Shown here: positions 1-6,525 of the stretch, in pieces
Layout: each line of letters starts with the position of its first letter
Numbering within the stretch: the stretch's first letter is position 1
From: Clostridia bacterium
GTDB taxonomy: Bacteria > Bacillota > Clostridia > Oscillospirales > CAG-272
Direction of reading: 5' to 3'
NCBI GenBank assembly: GCA_017935225.1
Contig: JAGBIA010000027.1
Coordinates: 1 to 42,938, forward strand
DNA: 42,938 nucleotides
Translations under genes and position numbers: made by a program
Notes under the pieces: generated by a model
Databases searched by the model: none
What the model was told of the DNA's origin: nothing
The model's input: the letters and a program-made list of their open reading frames with translations, nothing else

Positions 1-193
1 CAAGCCGACGAAGGAGGCTTGGGATGTAATCAACGCGCTTGCGCGTTGTATGTAATTGCGACGAAGTCGCGCATGGCATCACGCGCAAGCGTGCATTTTC
101 GTCGGCTTGATTACATCCAAGGCTACGCCTTGATTTCATACAGCCCTTTGGGCTGATTTGAATGCGAGAAGCAGGGTTGCTTAATTTTTTATC
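1..193. repeat. Hairpin-array leader repeat, copy 1 (no ORF follows)
   Basis: First of two tandem direct repeats. Bases 1-135 match 194-329 with a single inserted T. The unit holds back-to-back small hairpins: 31-48 (CAACGCGC/GCGCGTTG), 58-70 (GCGAC-GAA-GTCGC), 80-93 (CACGC-GCAA-GCGTG), 118-132 (CAAGGC-TAC-GCCTTG) and 141-155 (CAGCCC-TTT-GGGCTG). Longer inverted pairs are superimposed: 1-12 with 98-109, 22-32 with 108-118, and 1-6 with 16-21, so alternative folds exclude one another. After the last hairpin, a degenerate version of the sequence that precedes the downstream gene's start is visible (ATGCGAG, AGCA), but no open frame follows; the second copy begins instead. The left border is cut by the window edge. 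Confidence 0.9.
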
Positions 194-384
194 CAAGCCG
201 ACGAAGGAGGCTTGGGATGTAATCAACGCGCTTGCGCGTTGTATGTAATTGCGACGAAGTCGCGCATGGCATCACGCGCAAGCGTGCATTTTTCGTCGGC
301 TTGATTACATCCAAGGCTACGCCTTGATTGCATCCACGCCTTACGGCGTGATTAAGATGCGAGGAGCACGGAAAGGAGCATTGT
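194..384. repeat. Hairpin-array leader repeat, copy 2 (leader of four-helix-bundle gene)
   Basis: Second copy of the repeat, at an offset of 193 bases. It carries the same hairpins at 224-241, 251-263, 273-286 and 311-325. Its last hairpin, 335-350 (CACGCC-TTAC-GGCGTG), has a different sequence from the equivalent in copy 1 but stays fully paired, and is framed by GCATC (330-334) and GATGC (356-360). The unit runs straight into the SD (GAAAGGAG, 371-378) and ATG (385) of the four-helix-bundle gene, so it is probably transcribed as its 5' leader. Both copies contain AAGGAGG, six bases, then ATG TAA (204-222 here), an apparent ribosome site followed by a start-stop pair. Confidence 0.88.
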
Positions 385-738
385 ATGGCAAAAAATTTAT
401 TGCTTGAATACTCAGAAGAGCTTGCAACAAAGTGCGAATTACTTTGCAAGTCTATACGCGGTAACGCTAATACGGTATTTCAGCTTCGCAAGTCCTCATC
501 AAGTGTATTTGCAAACATTTCCGAAGCACAGTATCCGCAGAGCCTTGCAGATATGCTCTCAAAGTTTAAGATTGCAAGAAAAGAGTGTGTGGAAACTGAG
601 TCGTGGTTGAAGCTGTTATATAACACGCGAGTGATTGACGAACAGACCTTTAAATCGCACCGCAATCTGTGTGGCAGAATTCAGCGAATGCTGACTTCGT
701 CTTGCATAACAATAGAAAAGAAAATTGATAACAAATAA
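385..738 (+). CDS. Four-helix-bundle protein (23S rRNA IVS / Avd-like family)
   Basis: A 117-residue, all-helical, basic protein whose pattern matches the family named four-helix-bundle or 23S rRNA-intervening-sequence protein (TIGR02436-like). Helices read approximately 5-24, 28-58 (with FANISEAQ), 61-88 and 90-112. The central NISEAQ and the later ETESWLKLL are the stretches I used to recognise it. Family members occur inside 23S rRNA intervening sequences and as accessory proteins (Avd) of diversity-generating retroelements, where they form pentameric nucleic-acid-binding barrels; the cellular role of stand-alone copies is unknown. ATG 385 has an SD (GAAAGGAG) six bases upstream. No reverse transcriptase or variable repeat is visible nearby. 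The tandem hairpin leader directly upstream is its most striking neighbour and a candidate ligand (inference). Confidence 0.82.
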   Translation: MAKNLLLEYSEELATKCELLCKSIRGNANTVFQLRKSSSSVFANISEAQYPQSLADMLSKFKIARKECVETESWLKLLYNTRVIDEQTFKSHRNLCGRIQRMLTSSCITIEKKIDNK

Positions 739-750
739 TTGTAATAAGTA

Positions 751-779
751 TTGCAATATTATATCACATATGTTATAAT
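751..779 (+). promoter_or_regulatory. Sigma-A-type promoter for the PLMP-like gene
   Basis: TTGCAA (751-756), 17-base spacer, TATAAT (774-779), with a TG at 771-772 forming an extended -10. It lies just after the four-helix-bundle stop and would start transcription near 786, giving a leader of about 75 bases before the SD at 845-852. The leader contains two related 13-mers, 794-806 and 848-860, each a G4 run ending in CCC and followed by AT. Confidence 0.65.
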
Positions 780-860
780 AAACTTGCTGATCGGGGACGG
801 TACCCATAACAAAAAACGACATTAGCAATAAAGCAAATCAAAACAAAGGGGGCGACACCC

Positions 861-1421
861 ATCGAAAAAAACGTAATTGTTGTTGATGAGCAAGGGAATG
901 AATATGAAGCGACCTACCCAAAACGGGCAAAAGGTCTTGTAAAGAACGGCAGGGCACGCTTCGTAGGTGAAAACAAAATATGCCTTGCGTGCCCTCCGGA
1001 TAAAATTTTGGAGGAAGAAAAAGTGGAAGAAAATAAATTGACCGCAAAAGAAATATTCGTGCAGCTTACCATATTGCAAAAGGAGCTTACTGAGAACAGC
1101 CAGACGTCCTTGCACCGTCTCGGAGATGCGCTTTCAGTCTTCGAGAGCGAAAACACATACACTTCCTGTGAGCAGATCTCCGGAGTTTGCGACATCTTTA
1201 AAACGAGAGAATTGACACTTCGCAAAATGATGGAAATGTATGAAAGAATGTACGACGATATTCAAAACGAGGCAAAGGTTGATTTGGTGAAATCGGCATT
1301 TGATCACAATATGGCAATGATAAATGAGTCCGATATGGAAACACAAGACAAGTTTGCGGCTCTCGGTTACGTTACCGATAAAATTGCAGAGCTTGTCGAA
1401 AAGATCGTTGTCAAAGACTAA
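861..1421 (+). CDS. PLMP/RRXRR-like N-terminal domain protein with apparent ATC start
   Basis: Reading from codon 861 (ATC) gives a 186-residue protein. Residues 5-33 read VIVVDEQGNEYEATYPKRA followed by KGLVKNGRAR, which resembles the RRXRR/PLMP module at the N-terminus of IscB-type and HNH proteins (hydrophobic strand, D-x-x-G, P-x-R-A-x-x-L-x-x-G-R-A). A CLAC pair follows near 41-44, then an acidic linker and helical segments to the stop. No HNH or RuvC motif is present. Start choice: an in-frame stop at 807-809 limits the frame, and no ATG, GTG or TTG occurs between it and a TTG at 1008, which would delete the whole conserved domain. AAAGGGGG (845-852) sits eight bases before ATC 861, exactly where a start is expected. 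Either ATC is used, or an ATG was lost by one base change or sequencing error. Function unknown. Confidence 0.68.
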   Translation: MEKNVIVVDEQGNEYEATYPKRAKGLVKNGRARFVGENKICLACPPDKILEEEKVEENKLTAKEIFVQLTILQKELTENSQTSLHRLGDALSVFESENTYTSCEQISGVCDIFKTRELTLRKMMEMYERMYDDIQNEAKVDLVKSAFDHNMAMINESDMETQDKFAALGYVTDKIAELVEKIVVKD

Positions 1422-1434
1422 AATATCCTACACG

Positions 1435-1467
1435 GCAAGGGATTTCGCTCAGAGATCCCTTGCTTTT
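1435..1467 (+). terminator. Intrinsic terminator
   Basis: GCAAGGGAT (1435-1443) pairs with ATCCCTTGC (1455-1463) around an 11-base loop, followed by TTTT. It lies 13 bases after the stop of the PLMP-like gene and separates that gene from the acetyltransferase. Confidence 0.85.
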
Positions 1468-1486
1468 ATAGGTCAAAGGAGCCCGT

Positions 1487-1996
1487 ATGATCGAATTTAT
1501 TGAACTTAGCAAAAGTGAAAAAAGCAGCTTTCTCCCCCTCCTTTTCGACATATTCTACAACAACACGATCGAGCTTGCGCCGAGCGAGAAGAGCTATGAC
1601 TCTCAGCGCGACGAGTGGCTCTCCGAGGTGTCACCTGCGCTTGATAAAGAGCCGAGAAAGGTCATTCTTTGCTATTGTGAGGGCGAGCTTGCGGGATTTC
1701 TTATGTACTACACTCGCGGCGAGCTGTTGATGGTCGAGGAGCTTCAGCTAAAGAAGAAATTTCAGCGCACGCGCGCATTTTATATGCTCTGCAAGCATTT
1801 TATAAGTGTTCTGCCGCGCGAGATCTCGACGGTTGAGGCGTACGCGCTGAAAAACAACTTTAACTCGCAGGGAATTATGCAGTATCTCGGGATGGAATTT
1901 GTGCCGCACGAGGGCGAATTCCCGCTCGCTCATCTTCGCGGCTCTGCCGAGAAGATCAAAGCGCGTTTTTGCCGTCCCGTATTCACAAATTTGTAG
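1487..1996 (+). CDS. GNAT-family N-acetyltransferase
   Basis: A 169-residue protein with the layout of the GNAT fold, which transfers an acetyl group from acetyl-CoA to an amine. Visible parts are a strand ending in AGFLMYY (near 72-78), the central strand LLMVEELQLKKKFQRT (about 83-98) preceding the CoA-binding helix, and the late strand-helix AYALKNNFNSQGIMQYLGMEFV (shortened here), where the N-x-x-S-x-x-x-Y-x-x-x-G-F pattern is typical. The usual Q/R-x-x-G-x-G/A loop is degenerate (KKFQRTRA). ATG 1487 has AAAGGAG five bases upstream. Substrate cannot be inferred. It stands alone between a terminator and the promoter of the next gene. Confidence 0.72.
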   Translation: MIEFIELSKSEKSSFLPLLFDIFYNNTIELAPSEKSYDSQRDEWLSEVSPALDKEPRKVILCYCEGELAGFLMYYTRGELLMVEELQLKKKFQRTRAFYMLCKHFISVLPREISTVEAYALKNNFNSQGIMQYLGMEFVPHEGEFPLAHLRGSAEKIKARFCRPVFTNL

Positions 1997-2017
1997 CCCA
2001 AAAAATGTCGTAATATC

Positions 2018-2046
2018 TTGAAAAAAGTCTTGTCGTATGCTATAAT
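2018..2046 (+). promoter_or_regulatory. Sigma-A promoter of the deacetylase gene
   Basis: TTGAAA (2018-2023), 17-base spacer, TATAAT (2041-2046). The ATG at 2045 overlaps the -10 box and the TTG at 2018 is the -35 box, so neither can be the start of the gene; this fixes the start at ATG 2087. Confidence 0.82.
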
Positions 2047-2086
2047 GAATATACGGAAATTTTACTCTTGCGAGGTCGTATATATT

Positions 2087-2926
2087 ATGCATAGAACAAG
2101 ACTTTTTTTGCGCCTTTGTGCGCTTTTTATACTCAGCGCGCTCGCACTCACCTCTCTGTGCGGATGTGAGATAGGCGAGTACGAGGAGCTTTCAACGCGA
2201 AAGAACTACAAAAACTCATCCTCTCCCGTCACAAGACCTACGGGAAGCTCAAATAACCAAGCTAACTCCAATAACGGCAATTCCAGTGCAAAGCGTGTTG
2301 CTCTGACCTTTGATGACGGACCTCACAACGTGCGTACCAAGGCGATAGTCGATGAGCTTGCAAAGTACGGCTACAGAGCCACCTTCTTCGTCGTTGGCAA
2401 CCGCGTTGACGGCACTGCTTATGACGGCGCGGATGCGCTCAAGTACGCGCACGATCACGGCAACGAGATCGCCATCCACGGCTACACCCACGCGGTCTAT
2501 TACCACAACTGCGAGCAGGATCGCTATGAGCGCGAGCTTTCAAACACCTATAACGCCATCAAGGACGTCGCGAAGAACGCAAGCGTGCGACTGATGCGCC
2601 CCATCGGCGGCAACATAACCGACGAGCGTGTTGCGAGCTGTCCGTACTCGGTCATTATGTGGAGCGTTGACTCTGAGGACTGGAAGTACAAGGGCAGAGG
2701 AGAGAACGGCGAGCTTGCCGAGCAGAATATCAACACGATCGTTGAGAACGTAATGTCGCAGGTCAAGTCCGGTGACATAGTACTTATGCACGACATCTAT
2801 GAAAACACCTACGAGGCGGCAAAAATTATCATCGAGCGTCTTCACGAGGAGGGTTATCAGCTCGTCACGGTCTCCGAGCTTCTCGGCGACGGTATGCGAG
2901 CGGGAACCAAATATTCAAGAAAGTGA
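2087..2926 (+). CDS. Polysaccharide deacetylase (NodB domain), predicted lipoprotein
   Basis: A 279-residue protein. Residues 1-27 are a signal peptide ending in a Cys-containing site (LTSLCGC, Cys25 or Cys27), so it is probably lipid-anchored outside the cell. A Ser/Asn-rich linker (about 44-68) leads to a NodB carbohydrate-esterase 4 domain: motif 1 TFDDGP (74-79), motif 2 HGYTH, motif 3 RPIGG, motif 4 SVDSEDW and motif 5 LMHD. These enzymes remove N-acetyl groups from peptidoglycan or other glycans using a metal held by Asp-His-His. Motif 2 has Gly where Ser/Thr is usual, and motif 3 has IGG for the usual PY/FG. ATG 2087 is chosen because the promoter covers the upstream starts. The next gene, another lipoprotein, follows after 26 bases and is probably co-transcribed. 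Confidence 0.88.
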   Translation: MHRTRLFLRLCALFILSALALTSLCGCEIGEYEELSTRKNYKNSSSPVTRPTGSSNNQANSNNGNSSAKRVALTFDDGPHNVRTKAIVDELAKYGYRATFFVVGNRVDGTAYDGADALKYAHDHGNEIAIHGYTHAVYYHNCEQDRYERELSNTYNAIKDVAKNASVRLMRPIGGNITDERVASCPYSVIMWSVDSEDWKYKGRGENGELAEQNINTIVENVMSQVKSGDIVLMHDIYENTYEAAKIIIERLHEEGYQLVTVSELLGDGMRAGTKYSRK

Positions 2927-2952
2927 TATTACAGAAAGAAAAGGGTGTGCGT

Positions 2953-5343
2953 ATGATCAAAAAGATTCTGGCATTGTTGCTCGCACTATGCTTTATCCTT
3001 GCGTTGCCTGCGTGTAAAAACGGCAATAACGACGAGACCTTGGGTGCCTCGGAAAGCCTTGGCGCGACCGATGCCGCAGGCGAGAGTGAGAAGGTATTTG
3101 AGCCACTGATGCTTGTCGGAGAGGGTGCGCCGACTTATTACGTCGTGGTCAGCAGATATGAAAAAGACGGGGCAAAAGAGATTGCTGAGGAGTTTTGCAA
3201 GTCTCTTAAGGTATGCGGAATGTCAGCGCGAAATTGCACTGATTTCAAGGATGCCTCGGACTATGAGATAATCATCAACGAGACTAACAGAGAGTTCGAT
3301 TATGACATCAAAAAAGAATTGGGCGAGTACGGATATTATATTATTTCCGAAGGGAAAAGAATATATATCGGTGCGAACAGTGACGAGAGATTGAGGATCG
3401 CTATGTCTGTACTTTTGGAAAAGCTTTTCGGATATTCTCACGGAGCTGAGAATTACACTCCGAGCGAAAGCGTGACGCTTGACAGCTCACTTGAGATAGT
3501 ACACGCTCAGACGACCTTGCTTGAGAATATCAACCTTGCGGGAAACAGCATTTACGACTATACTGTAAGCAGTAAAAATTCTTTTGTGTCTGCCGACAAA
3601 AAGCTCTCGACGTTGGTGAGAAAATCCTTGGGAATAAATATTCCGGATAATGATGAGAGCAAGCCTTTTTGCATAAGCATAGAGAAAAACGATGGAACGA
3701 ACTCTACCCTTGAGATACTCGAGGACGGAAATGTCGTAATAAAAGCACCGACAGACAGAGAAGCCATCAGGGCATTTGCGCTTTTCTTCAATGAGAAAAT
3801 AAGAGGCGTAGAGCAGACTTCTCTTGATCTGCCTTCAGGTAAATACATCGACGAGGACGTCTCGGGATTCGTGCTTTACAGCGAATTCGGCGCGGCGGGC
3901 AACGGTGTCAGCGACGATACGTATGCGATCTCCGCGGCACATACCTACGCTAACTCGAAGGCTCTTTCGGTAAAGGTGGATGAAAATGCCGTTTACTATA
4001 TGTTAAACATCCAGCAGCACGCGATAATAAAGACCGATACCGATTGGCGCGGCGCGAGATTTATAATTGACGATACCGCGCTCAAAGCAGACTCGCCGGA
4101 AAGAAACGCTAACGTTTTTAAGGTCGAGACGAGCGCGAAAGCTCCGTCGGTCGATCTTTCGTCTCTGACGAGCATAAAGGCAGGATGCAGTAATATAGGC
4201 GTCGCTCCGGGCGAGACTATAATGCTGATACTTCGCGATGCCAACGTCAAGCAGTACATCCGAGAGGGTGCAAACGCGAACGACGGAACGGCAAAGAGCG
4301 ACATTATTTTAGTCGATGCCGACGGAAATATTGATCCCAATGCTCCGATAATGTGGGATTACGATCAGTTTACCGAGAAGAAAATAATTGCGGTGGACAG
4401 TGAGCCTCTTTTCATAACGGGCGGACATTTTACGACGCTCTCCAACCGTATCGAGACTACGGGCGTGCTGTACTGTAAAAGAGGAATATGGATCAACCGT
4501 TCTAACGTGGTACTCGACGGACTTGAGCATTACGTTGAAGGTGAGACCAAAACTGCGGCATCCTACGGCGGATTTATCAACGTAGACACCTGCTCGAACG
4601 TGACTGTGAAGAATTGCGTGCTTACAGGTCGTATGCAGGTGACGTATGCGGGAACGTACGATATATGCGCAGCAAATACGGTCAATCTCAGATTTGAAAA
4701 CTGTATTCAGCAAAACGATATCTGCGATACTTCCTGTTGGGGCATAATGGGAACGAATTTCTGCAAAAATATAACTCTCGACGGCTGCAGCTTCAGCAGA
4801 TTTGATGCGCACCAGGGAGTATATAACGTCACGATCAAGAATTCCACTCTCGGTCATCAGTGCCTGAACGCTATCGGAATGGGAACTCTTCTTGTCGAAA
4901 ATACGACGCTTTACGGTAACTACCTTATCAATCTGAGATCTGATTACGGATCCACATGGAAGGGAGACGCAATTATCAGAAATTGCACCTGGGTTCCTCG
5001 TCAGGGAAATCAGCTTGGTAGCAGTTGCTCGATGATATACGGAAAATTCTCGGGATATCACAAGTTCGGCTACGATTGCTATATGCCCGAAAATATATAT
5101 ATCGACGGGCTGACGGTAGATGACAAAAACTGCGGAAATAATTACAAGGGAGTATACCTTTTCCACAATATAACTCCCGAGAGAGTCAACGAGGCGTATG
5201 AAGAGGAAGTCGAGAAGAACGGATATCCTTATTACGTTACAAAAAACCTTTTCATCAAAGGCTTTGAGACGACTTCGGGAAAGGGCTATCTGCTGTCTGA
5301 TAACGAGTTTATGTTCAGAGACGTGAATATCGTTGAACAATGA
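2953..5343 (+). CDS. Lipoprotein with pectate-lyase-like parallel beta-helix
   Basis: A 796-residue predicted lipoprotein with lipobox LPAC (Cys21). After a low-complexity linker, residues about 40-170 contain a segment (YYIISEGKRIYIGA, then a helix ending in LFGY) that resembles the small alpha/beta domain preceding catalytic barrels in several glycoside hydrolases. From about residue 300, FGAAGNGVSDDT is the hallmark that opens pectate-lyase-superfamily parallel beta-helices, and the rest shows repeated N-x-T-x-x-N/D-C turns such as NVTVKNC and NITLDGC. Such proteins bind or cleave extracellular polysaccharide; no catalytic residues can be assigned by eye. ATG 2953 has AAAAGGG eight bases upstream and starts exactly at the signal peptide. 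It follows the deacetylase closely, which suggests joint action on a surface or dietary glycan. Confidence 0.75.
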   Translation: MIKKILALLLALCFILALPACKNGNNDETLGASESLGATDAAGESEKVFEPLMLVGEGAPTYYVVVSRYEKDGAKEIAEEFCKSLKVCGMSARNCTDFKDASDYEIIINETNREFDYDIKKELGEYGYYIISEGKRIYIGANSDERLRIAMSVLLEKLFGYSHGAENYTPSESVTLDSSLEIVHAQTTLLENINLAGNSIYDYTVSSKNSFVSADKKLSTLVRKSLGINIPDNDESKPFCISIEKNDGTNSTLEILEDGNVVIKAPTDREAIRAFALFFNEKIRGVEQTSLDLPSGKYIDEDVSGFVLYSEFGAAGNGVSDDTYAISAAHTYANSKALSVKVDENAVYYMLNIQQHAIIKTDTDWRGARFIIDDTALKADSPERNANVFKVETSAKAPSVDLSSLTSIKAGCSNIGVAPGETIMLILRDANVKQYIREGANANDGTAKSDIILVDADGNIDPNAPIMWDYDQFTEKKIIAVDSEPLFITGGHFTTLSNRIETTGVLYCKRGIWINRSNVVLDGLEHYVEGETKTAASYGGFINVDTCSNVTVKNCVLTGRMQVTYAGTYDICAANTVNLRFENCIQQNDICDTSCWGIMGTNFCKNITLDGCSFSRFDAHQGVYNVTIKNSTLGHQCLNAIGMGTLLVENTTLYGNYLINLRSDYGSTWKGDAIIRNCTWVPRQGNQLGSSCSMIYGKFSGYHKFGYDCYMPENIYIDGLTVDDKNCGNNYKGVYLFHNITPERVNEAYEEEVEKNGYPYYVTKNLFIKGFETTSGKGYLLSDNEFMFRDVNIVEQ

Positions 5344-5383
5344 TGCAAATTAGGCCAAAATCTGCCAAAGTGGATAGAAATTC

Positions 5384-5412
5384 TTGACATTACGGCAGGA
5401 ATATGATACAAT
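5384..5412 (+). promoter_or_regulatory. Sigma-A promoter of the smc operon
   Basis: TTGACA (5384-5389), 17-base spacer, TACAAT (5407-5412). It precedes the radical SAM gene and is the only strong promoter I see before the smc-ftsY-rdgB-yhbY series. The -10 box touches the left arm of the palindrome at 5411-5440. Confidence 0.85.
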
Positions 5413-5440
5413 ATTCGGGGTGATATTTCACCCCGAATAT
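5411..5440. terminator. Perfect 13-bp stem at the transcription start; terminator or operator
   Basis: ATATTCGGGGTGA (5411-5423) and TCACCCCGAATAT (5428-5440) form a perfect 13-bp stem with a TATT loop, followed by TTGTTTT. In shape it is an intrinsic terminator for the upstream beta-helix gene. Its left arm overlaps the -10 box and start region of the downstream promoter, so RNA starting near 5419 would lack half the stem and escape termination, while read-through RNA would be stopped. An operator role is also possible. Confidence 0.75.
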
Positions 5441-5460
5441 TTGTTTTAAGGGGGCACAGA

Positions 5461-6525
5461 ATGGGTAAGCGACACGTAAATATTCCGATATTCATACCTC
5501 ATATGGGTTGCCCCAATAATTGCGTTTTTTGCAATCAGCACACCATCTCGGGACACGGCGGATTTGAGCTTGAGAGAGCCGAGCGCGAGATCGAGGAGGC
5601 GCTCTCGACGATATCCGAGGGAACCCCGACCGAGATCGCATTCTTCGGTGGCTCATTCACAGGTATCGAGCGTGGGCTTATGGTCTCGCTGCTTGAGCTT
5701 GCCGAGAGTTACGTGCAAAAGGGCAGAGTGGAGAGCATCAGGCTCTCGACGCGCCCCGATTATCTTGATAGCGAGATACTTGCCATTCTTTCGCGCTACT
5801 CGGTGCGCACCGTCGAGCTTGGACTTCAGAGCCTTGAGGAGAGAGTGCTCGTAGCCTCGAGGAGAGGGCATAGCGTAGAATGCGCCGAGCGCGCCTGCAG
5901 ACAGATAAAGGCGGCGGGCTTTGAGCTGATCGGGCAGATGATGATAGGACTTCCTAACTCGACTCCCGAGAACGAGGTCGAGACCGCGAGAGCGATATGC
6001 AGGCTTGGGGCTGACGGCGCGAGAGTTTATCCCACTGTGGTCTTTGCCGAGACAGAGCTCGCCGAGATGATGAAGAGCGGTCGCTACGTGCCGCTCGGAC
6101 TTGAGGATGCGGTCGCGAGAACGGCTAAGGTGCTTGACGTATTTGACCGCGCGGGAGTGCCGTGTATACGTGTCGGACTCTGCGCATCCGAAAATCTCAG
6201 CGATGCATCAAAGGCGATCGCGGGCGCAAATCACGTTGCTATCGGAGAGATGGCGATGAGCGCACTTTATCTGGATCGTATATGTACCGAGCTGGACAGA
6301 CTCGGTGTGAGGGGCGGCGGAGTCACGGTATTCGTCTCGCGCGGCTCGGTTTCGAAGGCAGTTGGTCAGAAAAAGCTCAATAAAGCAAAAATTTGCGAAA
6401 AATATGGGCTTGAATGGCTAAAAGTGCTTGAAAAAAACGAAATAATAGGTTATAATATAATAATAGAGTATACAGACACAAGCGGCGACAAAATACATTC
6501 CAAGGAGAACACAAGTGTATCTTAA
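5461..6525 (+). CDS. Elp3-like radical SAM protein encoded upstream of smc
   Basis: A 354-residue radical S-adenosylmethionine protein. The 4Fe-4S motif C-x3-C-x2-C is at Cys17, Cys21 and Cys24 (GCPNNCVFCNQ). GGSFTG (near 62-67) is the SAM-binding Gly-rich segment, and later LGLQS, GLPN and YPTVV fit the barrel of the Elp3/YhcC-like group. It lacks the acetyltransferase domain of true Elp3. The substrate is unknown. ATG 5461 has AAGGGGG about six bases upstream. The 3' end overlaps the GTG of smc by 11 bases; the pairing of this gene with smc is common in Clostridia, which supports co-expression but not a shared mechanism. The C-terminal 30 residues are Lys/Ser-rich and probably disordered. 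Confidence 0.83.
   Translation: MGKRHVNIPIFIPHMGCPNNCVFCNQHTISGHGGFELERAEREIEEALSTISEGTPTEIAFFGGSFTGIERGLMVSLLELAESYVQKGRVESIRLSTRPDYLDSEILAILSRYSVRTVELGLQSLEERVLVASRRGHSVECAERACRQIKAAGFELIGQMMIGLPNSTPENEVETARAICRLGADGARVYPTVVFAETELAEMMKSGRYVPLGLEDAVARTAKVLDVFDRAGVPCIRVGLCASENLSDASKAIAGANHVAIGEMAMSALYLDRICTELDRLGVRGGGVTVFVSRGSVSKAVGQKKLNKAKICEKYGLEWLKVLEKNEIIGYNIIIEYTDTSGDKIHSKENTSVS

Noticed and set aside
1..384. CRISPR array
   Set aside because: Only two units are present, with no regular short spacers and no cas genes; the repeated part is 135 bases and internally palindromic.
189..449. Minus-strand open frame of 86 codons across the hairpin repeat
   Set aside because: It runs through the palindromic repeat and the start of the four-helix-bundle gene, has no SD and encodes no recognisable pattern.
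385..738. Avd of a diversity-generating retroelement
   Set aside because: No reverse transcriptase, template repeat or variable repeat is visible in the window; only the protein fold family is shared.
4309..5340. Minus-strand open frame of 343 codons inside the beta-helix gene
   Set aside because: No SD, no family pattern, and fully covered by a well-supported lipoprotein gene.
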